Of a DNA stretch of 64,000 nt, positions 10,301-22,327 are shown in pieces. The translations under genes were made by a program, and so were the position numbers. Numbering within the stretch: the stretch's first letter is position 1; each line of letters starts with the position of its first letter. Source of the stretch: Halichoerus grypus (lineage: Eukaryota > Chordata > Mammalia > Carnivora > Phocidae); contig NC_135715.1 in the NCBI RefSeq assembly GCF_964656455.1, forward strand, positions 172,762,437 to 172,826,436, read 5' to 3'. The notes below the pieces were generated by a model that was given only the letters and a program-made list of their open reading frames with translations, ran no database searches and was not told the DNA's origin.

Positions 10301-13300
10301 ATATCCATCTGCAAAAGCATTTTAAAGAATCTGTGTTCGTGTTCTTCATCAAGTGAGCAAGAGTTGCTGTGGGTTCTCATTTCAGGGATTCAGCAGGGGT
10401 TTAGATATTTTGATAACTTTCCCTAATTAATATGTATCCTATTATAACATGCTTCCATTTAGTATAGATACTTCACCTCTGCTGCACTTTCGGAAAATAC
10501 TTTCACATCTTGTGTTCTCCTATATTCCTTTTCTTCCTATAGTTATTTCTTAAAATCCACGTGATGAATGCTTAATGTACATTCCCATGAATGTAACTGA
10601 TAGATTTCTGCTTTTTCAACCATTATGGTTTAAAATTTAAGTGTCTGTATGTAATAAATCTAAGCAAATTTTTCACTTCGATGTTTAGGTAATTTATCTG
10701 GCCACCACATAATAACTAGAAGATTATACTCTTCTTTCCTTTAATAAATCCCACAAGGAACAGAACCAGGAACAGGAAATTAGCGTTTGAAAAATCAGCC
10801 ATTGCATGGCTGTGAAGAGAAAGCTCTCCAAAGATAAGACTATTGTGGCTATGAATTCATGAAAATATATTAACTATTTTCCTTACGTCAATCTTTTGTC
10901 AAAATCTTGTGAGGCGTTCCAGGCTACTAACAGGCTCCCTTCTTCAAACTTGATATTGGACTTTTTTTTTCTTCTTTTTTTAATCATTGCATTTTTTCAG
11001 GTGCTCATCAGTAGGGTGAATTTCGGAATTGTTTTTATTGGGTGTGGATCTTTTTGAGAGAACTGGCAAACCAGGTGGCTTGGAAGCCACTGTTTTTCCA
11101 TCAGCTGGGAGCAGTAACTTAATCCCTGCACCCTGACCAGCTCTGACCTAAGTGAACACAGCTTGGCCTCTATCACAGGATAAGATTGTAGGCCAGAGCG
11201 GGGCTGCAGGTCCCCAGCTGAGGAAAAGGGAAGGCGGGGAAAGATAAGAGCTGGGGTTTCAAATATCCTTAATGGGAATTCTGCACAGTCATTTTTCATC
11301 GGGGCTGGGTACTGTCAGGACTTTGATTACAGCTTCTTCTTCCCTGGGAATCCTTTTGTTTGGTCCCTCTAGTGTTTGGACTTTGGCCAGGCCGGGGTTT
11401 TTTTGTGTTTTCCAGGTAACTCTGGTCTGTCTCGGTATAGCCCAGGGTGACTCATGCGTCTGTAACTGATAGACCACTGTCTGATTTTTCAGCAATCCAA
11501 ATTTTCCTCACATATCCATGCCCCGAAAGGCGAAGGCGAGGTTTTTTCCCTTTTGTTTTCCTGGCTGTTGTCTTGCTGGCTTGGAAAGCCAAAAATGCAT
11601 TTCAGCCATGAAACCGGGCATTTTCATCAGTATTTTTATTTTTTTATTTTTTTGGTGATGCCTCCTGAAAGCAAATCAACAGGTTAAAAAAGAGAAGGCA
11701 GTCAGAGAAGGAATGACATTTGTTAGGGGTTTCTGATATATGAGTCCGAAGGACCTGTCACGTTGAGCCTCAGAATGATTTTCATTAGCTGCATGACTGA
11801 AATGCCCTGTCAGCGTGGCCCCTTACAGCCGGGCCATCCGACGAGTGAGTAGCCAGGAAGGGGAGAAGCCCAGCGCCGTGGGGAGGCCAGCTTCAGACAC
11901 AAACCACACTGTGCCCTTTGCCCGCATCTCCACGCTGCTAACAGAAGGTAATTCAATGAGGCACATTTTCCAATTCTTGGCTTCGTGAAAGCGGCTGAGA
12001 ATGTTAATGAAGTTCTGCCCAATTTTTGCCTGTTACCAATGCGGCTCCTGAAAGTGAGAGATCTGAGCAACAGACCAGGTTTTCCATCAACAACAAAGGA
12101 GATTCCTTCAGGAATTTCAGGTTAATGCAAGTAGCCTTGTCCTGGCGGGACCTCAGACCAACTATGGCCTGGCTTGAGTCTCCTTCACAGGAATGGAGTG
12201 TAGCAGGTTGTGCAGTGGGGCTGAGAGCACGTGGTCAAAGAGGCCCAGAAGCTTTGTGGGATGCTCGTGGACCACACTCTGTCCAGGAACCACCAATCTG
12301 TCGCCAATACCAGTCTGTTGTTGGTAACTCCATTTCTTTAGCGACAGAGGGATCATCTGGTTGTGAGTCTAGGGTGTGATCTTGTGCTTACCCAAAAAGG
12401 CGAAACAAATGCTGGGTGTTGTGAGGGAGGCGACTGAAAATGTAACTTCTTCCTGTTCTAAAGAAAGAGGGCCCTTCCCAGGGAGAGTCATGTGCTGCTC
12501 CGGAGACAGCATTCTGGGTACCGTTCAGGAAAGGGGCTGAGTATGAGAGACGGCTTGAAAGCAAATTAGAAAAAGACCACAACTTTCCAATCTGAGGAGA
12601 CAAAAGCTGAGAAAAGATGTGCTGAAGGTCCCTAAAACAACACAGGAATGTAGCACGAATGAAAAAAGATGATGGCTCTATGTTAGAGGTTGTCAGGTTC
12701 TTTCACTGGTTGTACCTTGCACTACTTCCTGTCACAAAAACTCCCCTTGAGCTGAGAATTTGCTCACTGTTTAGCAAACACGGACCACCCTTTCTTGTTA
12801 CCATACTCACACTACTTGTGTCATTGCCCTCATGTATGTCTCTAGACCCTGCTGCCATGTCTAAACCCCACTTACTAAAACAGGCCAACATAAACCACCT
12901 CAGCCAAAGGTACAATTCCCATATCCTTTATGGTCTTCCCATATGTTTGACAACAATCTACCGTCAGGTGAAGTTTCTTATATTGCTGTCTTGAATTATC
13001 AAACACTATTTTTTATTAACTTTTTACATGTTTTCTGCATGAACATGTAAATAATGATTTTTTTAAACTAAAATATAAGCTGTGTATATGAAAGAAGCCA
13101 TACTTTCCAGACCAGTCATAACACATGATTTGCATGAATTAGGTGGTTGCATGTAACAAAAACCTCAGGAAAATGGTTTAAGAAGATGATTTTCGCACTT
13201 AAGTTATAGAAGTTTGGAGATAGGGAGAGAGTCTCAGGTCATTAAAGATAGACTGCTTCCATCTGCTCCACCACCTTGATGCATGGCTTCTGTCTGGTGG

Positions 13301-13400
13301 GTTACTTACTGAGGCAAGATGGCCACCCAAGTTTTAATTATTTTGTCTGCAGTCCGTGTCAGGAAGGAGGAAAAGGAGAGGGACAAATGTCCTCCCAGAT
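10301..13400. other. Repeat-poor non-coding block
   Basis: Across 3.1 kb I recognise no SINE, L1, L2, LTR or DNA transposon. The part from about 11000 to 12600 is richer in G+C and contains a few CpGs. Open frames here are short and overlap on both strands. A repeat-poor island of this kind can hold conserved regulatory sequence, but I cannot show conservation from one sequence. Confidence 0.4.
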
Positions 13401-13411
13401 GAGTCAGCAAC

Positions 13412-13609
13412 TTTTTTTTTTAAGATTTATTTTATTTATTTTAGAGAGAGAGAGAGCAAGAGAGCCAGAGGGAGAGGGAAAGAGAATCTCAAGCAGACTC
13501 TGCCCTGAGTGCAAAGCCAGAAGCCAGCTCGATCTCATGACCCTGAGATCATGACCTGAGTTGAAACCAAGAGTCTGATGTTTAACGGACTGCACCACCC
13601 AGGCACCCG
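13412..13609 (-). mobile_element. Can-SINE, full length
   Basis: Read on the minus strand it starts at the tRNA-Lys-derived head (gggtgcctgggtggtgcagt), passes the tcaggtcatgatctcagggtc core, a CT-rich middle and an (AAATA)n tail, and ends in poly-A. It is flanked by an 11-bp target-site duplication: gagtcagcaac at 13401-13411 and gagtcagcagc at 13610-13620, one mismatch. The mismatches within the element show it is not among the youngest copies. Non-autonomous, it was moved by L1 machinery. Confidence 0.95.
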
Positions 13610-13620
13610 GAGTCAGCAGC

Positions 13621-15544
13621 TTTTAAAGATGGCTCCTCAGGATACTTTTCTTATATCTCATCGGCAGTAACATTGTCATCTGTCTATTCTTGGCAACAAG
13701 AGAGGTTGGAAAACTTAGCCTTTTAACTGGCATCCCAGCCATCACACATACAATACTGGTTTTGATACAAAGGAAGAAAGATATTGGGTGTTAGCTAGAA
13801 GTCCCTGCCACATGATCTGACAAGTAATTTGATGGTACATCCAGAAGGCATATCAAAAAACTGGAAATTCCAGGAAATTCTAATGAGTTATGGAAGAAGT
13901 AATGAACTGATGGCATATGGACCAAATTTCACCTGCAGACACATTGTATTCAGCCAACATAATATTTATATTTTGTTGAGACAACACTTAAAATTGGGAG
14001 AATGTACATAAATTCCAGAGCAGAATGAATAAAGAGCTCTTCAGAGTGACTGTAGTTGTTCCTCAAGGCCCCCCCGAAACGTGCCTCATGTGGGTTCACA
14101 AACCAGTCCAACAACACAGTTGTGACCACCCAGTTTCCCCCAGGTTCTAATCGCTCCTGTCCACTGACCACAAAGTGTCCTCACAACTGCCTCTCCAAGG
14201 AGCCCACCTGGAAAGCACCAATGTAGCCAGGGATGATCCCAAGGCAGCCAGTTCCCTGGGCCTGGGTGCTAGAAGATTCTTTAAGATATCACTCAACATG
14301 GAAAAAATTGTGGCCTCCACCCAACTCTGTTTCCCAGTTTATCACTTCTCCCACAGAACAGCACTGCCCACAGCCTCTTGAAGTCCTGCCTGTGTTTCTG
14401 ACCTCCACCACACCCACACTCCCAAGTATCTAATTAAATGGGTACATCAGCTTTTGGCTCCCACACACCCTAACTGCCAGCACACCAATTCAGTATAAAA
14501 TGCCAGAAAGAGATCAGTTGCTATGCCCTCCTCCCCATGCTCTATTTCCTCTCTCCCCTCAGATTGTGCCTCCAAACCAGTTCTTCCCTCCTTAATTTAT
14601 AAATGAAGTGGGTACACTGGTGGATGAAAACAGATAACTGATGTAATCTGGGGGGAGGCTGCACAGAGTCGTATCGGAGCCTCTCCTCAGCAAGCTCACT
14701 TGTCCCATTACTCAATGAATCTTCATCAAACCTGTAGGAGGCCTGGGAACAGAGAATCCACTTGAGTGATAAAGAGAGTCACTGACTGCAGTATTTATTT
14801 TATGGAAAGAGACAGAAGAAATTGAAAGGCAGAGAGAGCCCGTAGGTTGCTTGTTCAGGGTGGCCTCCACCGAACCATAGTCCCCTAAGTATGAGCAAGA
14901 CACATTCCATGAAAGCTCAGAAAAAAATCAAACATGAAGAACACCTACTACTACAACCATGGGACCAAGTGTGGGACAAAAGGTTTTTTGATCCCTAAGA
15001 GCTCATGTAAGCCCAGAGAGCTGTTTAATTTAATAATGCAAAGAAGATATGCTAATTTCACTCTTCCTGTTCCTTCCAGACATCTGATAAGCTGGGATTA
15101 ATTTTTATGTTCAGCTATGTGAGACCAAAGCAACTTCTCATGGTTACCATGGGATACCTTCTAAATATGTGCCTGATGTGATTTCCCCAAATTGTTATGC
15201 AATGAAAATGACATAGCTTCTAAGTATGGTGTTTTCTCAATTGCATGCCCAGAGAAATGTGGTATTTCCCCCAAGGATTGTATTATACTGGGCTTGGCTA
15301 TGTGTCAGTAGATTTCAGTAATGGAGAATTAAAGCCTTTCTAGCTACAAGACAACAATAATCAGAGACTGATTAATTTGGGGTTAGTAATTTGAATGATA
15401 GCAACTTATTTTTCTTAACAAGGGAAATTTGCTTTCTAATGGAAAGCGTAAGACATTTTTCTGACAGAAAGATAGTTATTCGTGCTGGATGTGCTCATCA
15501 TACTTTTTATAGCCTTTGACTATTGAACTTTTGTAATAGTGATT
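13621..15544. other. Non-coding stretch, nothing recognised
   Basis: I see no repeat I can name and no convincing exon. A C-rich part at 14050-14600 holds several short overlapping frames that have no motif. Confidence 0.4.
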
Positions 15545-15680
15545 ATTTGTTCGGTTGTCTCTTCCCTACTAAACACGATCTCCTTGAGGGCATGGGGTGT
15601 GTCGTTTGTTTTTAAATCCCCAACATCTGATGCATTGGAGGCATCCCATAAATGGTGGTTAATGAATTAATGGATGATGC
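15545..15680 (+). mobile_element. L2 3' end fragment (probable)
   Basis: The sequence gatctccttgagggcatggg, followed by a ccccaacatctgatgcattgg part and cataaatggtggttaatgaatt, is the closing order of L2 elements (gagggcaggg, then cccagcgcctggcac, then aataaatgttgaatgaa) in diverged form. Confidence 0.5.
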
Positions 15681-16177
15681 AATGTAGTGGTCTACATATG
15701 TTAGTGGTACTTCAGAAAAGAGGCCTTGGAAGAAAGACAATGTCCAGGAATAAAATTTGTTCTGAATAAAAGTCTTTGCCACATCCACAATTTTTGCTCC
15801 ATGGTGAGAATGTAACAAAGATTTAACAGGATCTTCATTTCCCCACCAATATATACAAACCCAGAAAACAGATTTAGGATTGAGAATGGTAAAACAGAGA
15901 ATCCTAATAATCCATTAAATCAGTCTGGCTATCTTTTCACCCTGAAAGTAATTATATTTGCAGAAGAGAAGATTCATCACGTTATGTTTGCTCTGTTCCT
16001 CTGTGTTTCTACCATTTTCTGCACTTCCCTCAGCCACCTCCTTGCGTTGTGCAGTGTCCTTTCTGAGACAGTGATTATGGTGGTATTTCTAGAAAGTGAT
16101 ATGGAAATGGTACAAAAGAGGAAGCAATTTTGAAAACAAGTTGTTCAGCCCTGTGTGTGAAAAATTTTGGTAGATGG
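15681..16177. other. Non-coding stretch, nothing recognised
   Basis: AT-rich, with no gene or nameable repeat. It ends at the direct repeat that flanks the next SINE. Confidence 0.4.
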
Positions 16178-16347
16178 TTTTTTTTTTTTTTTTTTTAGAG
16201 AGGGGCAGAGGGAGAGAGAGAATGTTAAGCAGGCTTCACGTCCAGCACAGAGCCTGACTTGGGACTTGATCTCACAACCCTGAGATTATGACCTGAGCCG
16301 AAATCAAGAGTCAGACACTTAGCCGACTGAGCCATCCAGGCACCCCT
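16178..16347 (-). mobile_element. Can-SINE
   Basis: The minus strand reads the tRNA-derived head (ggggtgcctggatggctcag), a diverged tcgtaatctcaggg core, a short CT-rich part and a poly-A of about 19 bases seen as T on the plus strand. Flanks repeat ggtagat (16169-16175 and 16349-16355) followed by a T-rich part, giving an imperfect target duplication. The AAATA tail repeat is missing, so the tail is plain A. Confidence 0.92.
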
Positions 16348-16351
16348 AGGT

Positions 16352-16899
16352 AGATACTTTTTAAAAGCATTACTCATTTCTCATCTCCCTTTTACATGCT
16401 GTGTGTGTTTTCTTTGAATTCTTCTTTGTTTAAAGATGTATTAACTTCCTTACACATAGATCTCTCTTCCTCCCCTTTCTTTCTCATCTTCGTTTTCATC
16501 CCCAGATACTCTTTCCTGTCCAGTGGAAAGCACAGATCCCCAAAGCTTATTGGTTTGTAGCAGCTGCAATAGAAAAACCCTGTGTGGAATTCAAGTTTGC
16601 TTTATTTGGGGGAGAGAGTTAGGGACATTCTGCCCAAATCATAATTGCCGGTTAGGGGACTCATACCTACCCATTAGCTCTATCCCAATCTGCATGGGTC
16701 CCACCTGGGCCTTGTCATCAGCGTTGGGGTTACCATGCCTTTATAGGTTTTTGCAAATTCAGCTATCAGAAAGTTGTTTCCTCCTTAATGCTTGCCCAGG
16801 ATTATGGCCTGCAGCCATAACCACGATTTCCTGCTCATCTGATAGCAGTTCACCCTAACTGCTGACAAAAGGACTCAGCAGGATGCAGGTAGGGTACAA
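16352..16899. other. Non-coding stretch with one longer frame
   Basis: A 111-codon frame lies at 16523-16858 on the plus strand. It is cysteine-rich but has no ordered motif, no splice boundaries and no similarity I recognise, so I treat it as chance or as part of an unrecognised old repeat. Confidence 0.4.
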
Positions 16900-17090
16900 C
16901 CTGGTGGGCTCTACATAATCAGACAGCACTGGTTCAAATACTGGTCTGTAACTCTATGACTTTGAACAAGTTACTTACTCTTTTAGCTCTTTGGTTTTCC
17001 TGTCTGTAAAATGGGAATAATAATATCTACTTTGTTAAGTTGTCATGGAATTAAGTGAGATAACATATGTAAAGTTCCAGGGAAGGAACA
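16900..17090 (+). mobile_element. MIR SINE
   Basis: It follows the MIR consensus order: ggttcaaatactggtctgta, then actctatgactttgaacaag with ttacttactc, then ctgtctgtaaaatgggaata and gtcatggaattaagtgagat. MIR is an ancient tRNA-derived SINE shared by all mammals, usually fragmentary and about 30% diverged, as here. Confidence 0.8.
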
Positions 17091-19020
17091 CATGCTTTAT
17101 AGGTAGTGCAAAGTAATTCTACTTTTGATTAACTTCCTTCTTCTCCCACCAGTAACAGGAGCTGAAAGATGGAGAGGAAGAAGGGAACATGACCCTGCTC
17201 GCTCTTTTGGTCCCCCTTTTCTACGATTCTCGTGATACAGGAGCTCCGAAGGTCTCAGGCAGGATGCATGACGGACAAAGAAAATGAAAACATGTTCTTA
17301 AGCAACAAATTTCAGAGTAGCAATGACATCTGCCCTAGAACATTACTTTCATCCAGATTAAAAAATTATAAATGACCTATATAAATTCTTACAATGTAAT
17401 TTAATGATGCCCTAAAATTGTTCCAGATAAAAGTACTAATTTGAAGCTTTGGAAGTGTGTTCCTAGGGCCACATGGACTTAAGGGAGAAAGTAGGTAGGG
17501 GAGGAGGCAGGGAAGAGAGTACTCTGAATCCAAAGGTTAGGTCAGTTTTAATCCTTAAATTGATAACTCTTGCTTGTCTGGTCACAGCATTTGCTCTATC
17601 TTACCAGCAATTTATTTGAGTTCATGACCTTACTTGTGGAGGGGCAGGATTTACAGAGCAGCTTAGACATGAGCCTCTACCTTAAGATATCTAGAATCTA
17701 GTGAAAGACACAAGAGACACATAAGTGAAATCAATATCAGTGCCCCTCAATTCACATATATCCAAAACTCGTATGGGGTTGGCATGGTATGTTAGGACCT
17801 CCAGTTCAGCTATTCTTTAGGAAAGTAAAATGTGCAGAGGAAATTTCTCTGGCCACAGAGTTCGTTCTGTCATATACATTTGCTAGATCCAGCTGTATTT
17901 CCTAAATGCTGAACATATTGTTCTGGCTGTTTATATTCTTGGCAACCAGCGGCGCTGTGCATTCCCAAGTGCCAAGAACATGCAGCACAGCAGTAGCTTT
18001 CCCTAAAAGGCCCGTAAAGCCATGACTAGCTTATTCTCCCAAGGATCCAAGGTACTTGTTAAAGCACAAGATCTGTTTCAACTGACATGGCTCTGAGTTC
18101 AATGTGTCGCAACATGTTCTTGGGGAGACAGAGTTCCTTTGACTAACAGCCTCCATATTTGTCTAAACTACTGTAGGCCAAAGGTTAGCAGCAGTGTCTG
18201 GCAGCATAAAATCAAATATAAAAAGTTAAAATAAGAGCTGGGCCAGTGAGCCCTGTTCCTGTGACAGCTTCCTCTCTTTGCTACTCAAAGTCTGAGTCTG
18301 TGCTGCTACAAGTAGAGGTTTATAGACTACACTGGATGTGTAGCCACAAAGCTAAAACCTCAGTGATTTCTTTCACTGTAGGAGAGGGATGCCCAAGCCC
18401 GCCTTGTAATTGCTATAGGGAATGTTATGGAATTTTCAAAACATTTGTTTCTATTTATTCTATTTTAAAATACAAAAATAAGATTTTTAGGCAGTTCAGT
18501 TTCAGACATTTGAGAGCAGGAACATTGGAAAGTGCAGGCTAAGATTGAATGCCGTGAGAATGCAGTGGAGGGATGTTAACCCAGTATGAGAAAGGAGGGA
18601 AAGCAATGTTGAGACAAAGGGGCCATGACCATCCCCCCAGGGACCCCAAACAACTCCCAAGTCTGAGGAACTGGACACACACCATCCAGACTGCTTCATT
18701 GAACACCTTCACTTTGAGCCATTACCAAGATGGGAGGATTAGTAGGCAGGTTTCGTAGAGGACATGAGGCCTAAATTAAGGTATAGGATGTCAACTGAAC
18801 GATGGGAAAGGCTTTTGGAAAGGCTAGAATGAAGCTCTCCTTGGAGGCTGAATACTTCTGAGGTTCTCAGATCTGTGTGTGTTTAATATACTAGTTACCA
18901 AAGCATATGATACTTCAAAATGCACTCGTGTCCTACCTCTGACTCTGACCTAAAGAGGAAATAAAATGCTTTACAAGGATGGAAGATCAGGAAAAAAAGA
19001 GAGTCTGTCCCAGCAAAAGT
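17091..19020. other. Non-coding stretch, nothing recognised
   Basis: I see no gene. The frame at 18246-18542 has no motif. Some phrases near 17660-17740 (aagatatctagaatctagtg) may belong to a common old repeat that I cannot name. Confidence 0.4.
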
Positions 19021-19024
19021 CTTT

Positions 19025-19313
19025 AAAATGTTGATACCTTTGGATATAGAATTTTAACGTAAGGAAATTTATCTTAAGTAAATATTAAGAGAATATTTAG
19101 TTACAAGGATATCCACCACTGTTTTCTCTTTTTTTTTGTAAAAATAAAAAACTGAAATTCATCTAAATATTTGTCCAACAATAATACATTGTATACTACA
19201 TTCATATAATGTAGTGATTTATAGCCATTAGGTGACATTATAGAAGAATAATATGGAAAGATGTTAATAACATATTGTTGAGTGAAAAAAAGCAAGTTAA
19301 AAGAGCATATGCT
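19025..19313 (+). mobile_element. LINE-1 3' region, left part of an interrupted copy
   Basis: The phrases aaatatttgtccaacaataa, tagccattaggtgacattat, and gttgagtgaaaaaaagcaag match the non-coding 3' region of old L1 elements. The copy breaks at 19313 where another L1 was inserted and resumes at 20057, as shown by the repeated target sequence aaagagcatatgct (19300-19313) / aaagagtatgtgct (20057-20070). The 160-codon minus-strand frame at 19101-19583 is antisense to this region and spurious. Confidence 0.65.
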
Positions 19314-20056
19314 GCAAAAGATACCATTAAGAGGGTAAAGAGATAAAATATCCAAAATATCACATATTGGATAAAGACTTCTATCCAAAATATACAAAAA
19401 CCTCACAAAACTCAACAATAAGAAAACAAACAACCCAATTAAAGGCAACAAGTGTGGGTGGGGATGTGGAGAAATTAGAACCCTTGCACACTGAGAAAGA
19501 ATAATTTTACTATGGAGCGAACTGACAAACACAACCTCAGCCACAAGATCAGGGTCAGCATGAACAGTGATGAGTCTTGACAATATATACCCTTGATGTG
19601 ATGTGAGAACAGTACTTTACTTCTGTGGTTCTCTTCTCCCCAGATCTATAACCTTAGGAGAAAAACATCAGACAAATCTTAAGTGAAGGACATTATACAA
19701 AACACCTGACCAGTACTCCTCAAAATTGTCAAGGTCACCAAGAATGCAGAAGTCTACAAAATAGTTATAGTCTGAGGAGCCTAAGAAAAATGATAACTAA
19801 ATGTAATGTGGTATCCCAGAACAGAAAAAGAATATTAGGTAAAACTAAAGAAGTCTGAATAAATCCTAGACTTCAGTTAGTAATAGTATATTAATATTAG
19901 TATCAACAACAGTGTGTCAGTAGCAGTTCATTAGCTACATGGTATTAGTACCATATTAATGTAATAGGAAAACTGGTATGGGGTATGTCTGCACTATCTT
20001 CACAACTCCTTCGACTTTTCTGTAAACCTAAAATGATTATAAAATAAAAAGTAATT
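19314..20056 (+). mobile_element. LINE-1 (L1M-type), inserted within another L1
   Basis: The 5' end is a fragment of late ORF2 sequence (aacaaacaacccaattaaag, near 19425), followed by ggggatgtggagaaattaga. From about 19640 it is the typical L1M 3' UTR (agtactcctcaaaattgtca, ctgaggagcctaagaaaaat, ctaaatgtaatgtggtatcc), ending in cttttctgtaaacctaaaat and a short A-rich tail near 20050. The flanking duplication of the host L1 shows it is a separate, later insertion. No reading frame survives. Confidence 0.7.
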
Positions 20057-20480
20057 AAAGAGTATGTGCTATAATTTTCCTAAATCTGGATATAGGTAGA
20101 TACATAGCTAGATATACACATGTATACATAGAAAAAGGATGAAAGGTTAGATATCAAAACATTGGGGCACCTGGGTGGCTCAGTCGTTAAGCGTCTGCCT
20201 TCAGCTCAGGTCATGATCCCAGGGTCCTGGGATCGAGCCCCACATCGGGCTCCCTGCTCGGCGGGAGGCCTGCTTCTCCCTCTCCCACTCCCCCTGCTTG
20301 TGTTCCCTCTCTCACTGTGTCTCTCTCTGTCAAATAAATAAATAAAATCTTAAAAAAAAAAGATATCAAAACATTAACATTGGTTATTGCTAGTGGTGAG
20401 ATTAGAGTATTTTTTTCTTATTTTGCTCATCTATATATTTAATTTTATAATACAAAAAGAAAAAAGAAAATTATAAGCCT
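20057..20480 (+). mobile_element. LINE-1 3' region, right part of the interrupted copy
   Basis: This continues the host L1 that stopped at 19313: a part with aaaaaggatgaaaggttaga, then after the SINE ttggttattgctagtggtgag and a gatt...tttttcttattttgct end, closing in A-rich sequence near 20470. A Can-SINE interrupts it at 20164-20360. Confidence 0.6.
20164..20360 (+). mobile_element. Can-SINE, full length, well preserved
   Basis: This is the best preserved SINE in the window. The head (ggggcacctgggtggctcag) carries the A-box region and the later ggatcgagcccc the B-box of a tRNA-derived RNA polymerase III promoter. A CT-rich middle, the AAATAAATAAATAAAATCTT part and poly-A follow. It is flanked by a perfect 15-bp target duplication, agatatcaaaacatt, at 20149-20163 and 20361-20375. 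The perfect duplication and consensus-like body indicate a comparatively recent insertion. The body is of the type I associate with arctoid carnivores. Confidence 0.97.
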
Positions 20481-21962
20481 TCACTTGGGCCAGACTATTT
20501 TCCTGAGTTAAGTACAAAAAGAAGAATTGTATTTAATATTTATAATTTCTAAAAATACTTAAAAGGCACACAGTATGGAATAATTCTGTCTGGGGAAACT
20601 GTAAAAATTACTTTTTGATTCAGAACTTTCTTCCCAGTATATTCTTTGATAGTACCTAAAGATAAAGGTAAAAATGAATAATTATTTCTGAACTAAGAAT
20701 TTGATAAATAGAGTCAAGAGTCTCAAATTAACCTTTAAGAGGAATCCCAATTCCCCATTTTAATCTGTTCATTTCCCTCATTCCAATTTCTTATGTAACT
20801 TAAGATGTTTAAAACCTCTAGAGAGGCTGGCTGAGGCTCCAAGAAGCTGCTGTTAGATGTCCCATGAGTTCAATTCCAAGCACACCTGCTAGGGCACTCC
20901 TCACATTATGGAGTAGAAGATAATGGTCTCAAGCAATATCAGCACTGGTGATGTCATTACCACCTTCTCCAGTGAGAAGCAATTAGCTACTTTAAACAGA
21001 AATGCTTTCTTTCATTCTCATGATGGCTCGGCCTAGTCTGCTTTAAATTCTTAAATCTCTCTCTGCCTGAGCTTATTTGGGGTAAGCTACCTGTGGTCCC
21101 CCCCCCCCTCCCCGCCCCGGCCAAGGCTCATTTCACTGACTCATTTACTCATTCTATAAATACTCATGGAGGGCTTACCATTTGTCAGTTACTGTGTTAA
21201 TAATTGGGAAATGTGAGAGCATGAATAGTATTAAATAGCCCCATTTTAAGGCGATTCTAGGAAAGAGGAGAGTCACAGTGAAATAGATAAATGACTGTAC
21301 TTACAAGATAGAATAAATGTTATTGGAAAAGTTCAGATAAGATAAAATGAGCATTCACAGCAGGAGAGACTACATCCAGGTAGAAGGGCACAGGGGAGGA
21401 TTTGCAAATGAAGACTGAGAATTGAGTCCTGGTTAACATTCAGGGGAGCTGGGATGGAGAGGCCGTTTATTCTCCTTTTTCATGTTTCCACATGGGGGAA
21501 CTTCAGCTACAGGAACACTCTTGCTCTCTGTCCTCACTCATTACTCCTCCCACAGGAGTTAAATAGGGAGTTTGAGAGCAGAAACTGAGCATGCTCGGCT
21601 TAGCCCCTCCTGATTTCCCTTAGGCTAGAGCCCATCTGCATGACTCTTACATTCTGGTCTATTTTCTGCCATGCAGTGAGAGATCCTTAAGACATCTTTC
21701 TTCAAGTATCTTTATCAATACTAAAAGTGATCATTTAATTTCTGCCTGACTCCTGAGCCTATCAGAAAAGAGGAGGAGCGGTGTTATTGTTAGCTTACAA
21801 GAATTCTGACAGTAGCTTTGGACCTGTTGAGATAGAAGAGAGGGGCAAGATAAGCAGATGCACATATACAAAGTTTGGAAGAACATTAAGTATGTCAAAT
21901 TGGCAGCAGTTGAGCATGAAGAAAGGGGGGGAGAGGAAGATGAAGTAAAAAAGGAAGGTTAA
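20481..21962. other. Non-coding stretch with old repeat-like parts
   Basis: There is no gene. From 21140 to 21440 the text (tcatttactcattctataaa, then ggagagactacatccaggta) looks like part of a common ancient repeat I cannot name. A C-rich tract lies at 21098-21118. Confidence 0.4.
21098..21118 (-). other. Possible G-quadruplex motif
   Basis: The plus strand has a run of eleven C, then tcccc, g, cccc. The minus strand therefore has several G-runs of at least three separated by single bases, which fits the usual quadruplex-forming pattern. No nearby gene ties it to a function. Confidence 0.6.
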
Positions 21963-22327
21963 TGCTATGAACTGAATGTTTGTGTTCTCCCCATATCCAT
22001 ATATTGAAACCCTAGTTCCCAAAGTGGTATTATTTGGAGATGGGGCTGTTGGGAAGTAATTAGGTCATGAGAGTGAAGCCCTCTTGATGAGATTTGTGCC
22101 CTTAGGAAGGGAGACGGAACAGAGCTTACCTCCGCCATCTCTGCCATGTGAGGATACAGAGAGAGGGTAGCTGTCTACAAGCCTGGAAGCAGAGTCTCCT
22201 AAGAACCCAACCACGTGGGCAACCTGATCTGACTTCTAGCTTCCAGAACTGTGAAAAATAAGTATTTGTTGTTTAAGCCACCCAGTCTATGGTATATTTG
22301 TTGTGGCAGCCTGAGCTGACTAAGACA
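21963..22327 (+). mobile_element. MLT1-type solo LTR (ERVL-MaLR)
   Basis: It starts with tgctatgaactgaatgtttg and follows the MLT1 order: a tattgaaaccctagttccc part, gtggtattatttggagatgg, gtaattaggtcatgagagtg, then at the 3' end tgttgtttaagccacccagtc and gtggcagcctgagctgacta with a closing agaca. A polyadenylation-like aaaaataagta lies just before the tgttgttt. No internal retroviral genes are adjacent, so it is a solo LTR. Short frames across it are meaningless. Confidence 0.85.

Noticed and set aside
16523..16858. 111-codon cysteine-rich frame
   Set aside because: No ordered cysteine motif, no splice sites and no recognisable family; kept only as a note in the stretch description.
19101..19583. 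160-codon open frame on the minus strand, the longest in the window
   Set aside because: It lies antisense to an L1 and crosses the junction between two L1 copies; the composition (Phe, Leu, Ser, Tyr rich) is that of translated AT-rich antisense DNA.
20164..20240. tRNA-like gene with A- and B-box regions
   Set aside because: It is the tRNA-derived head of a Can-SINE; it lacks a mature tRNA 3' half and is continuous with the SINE body and tail.
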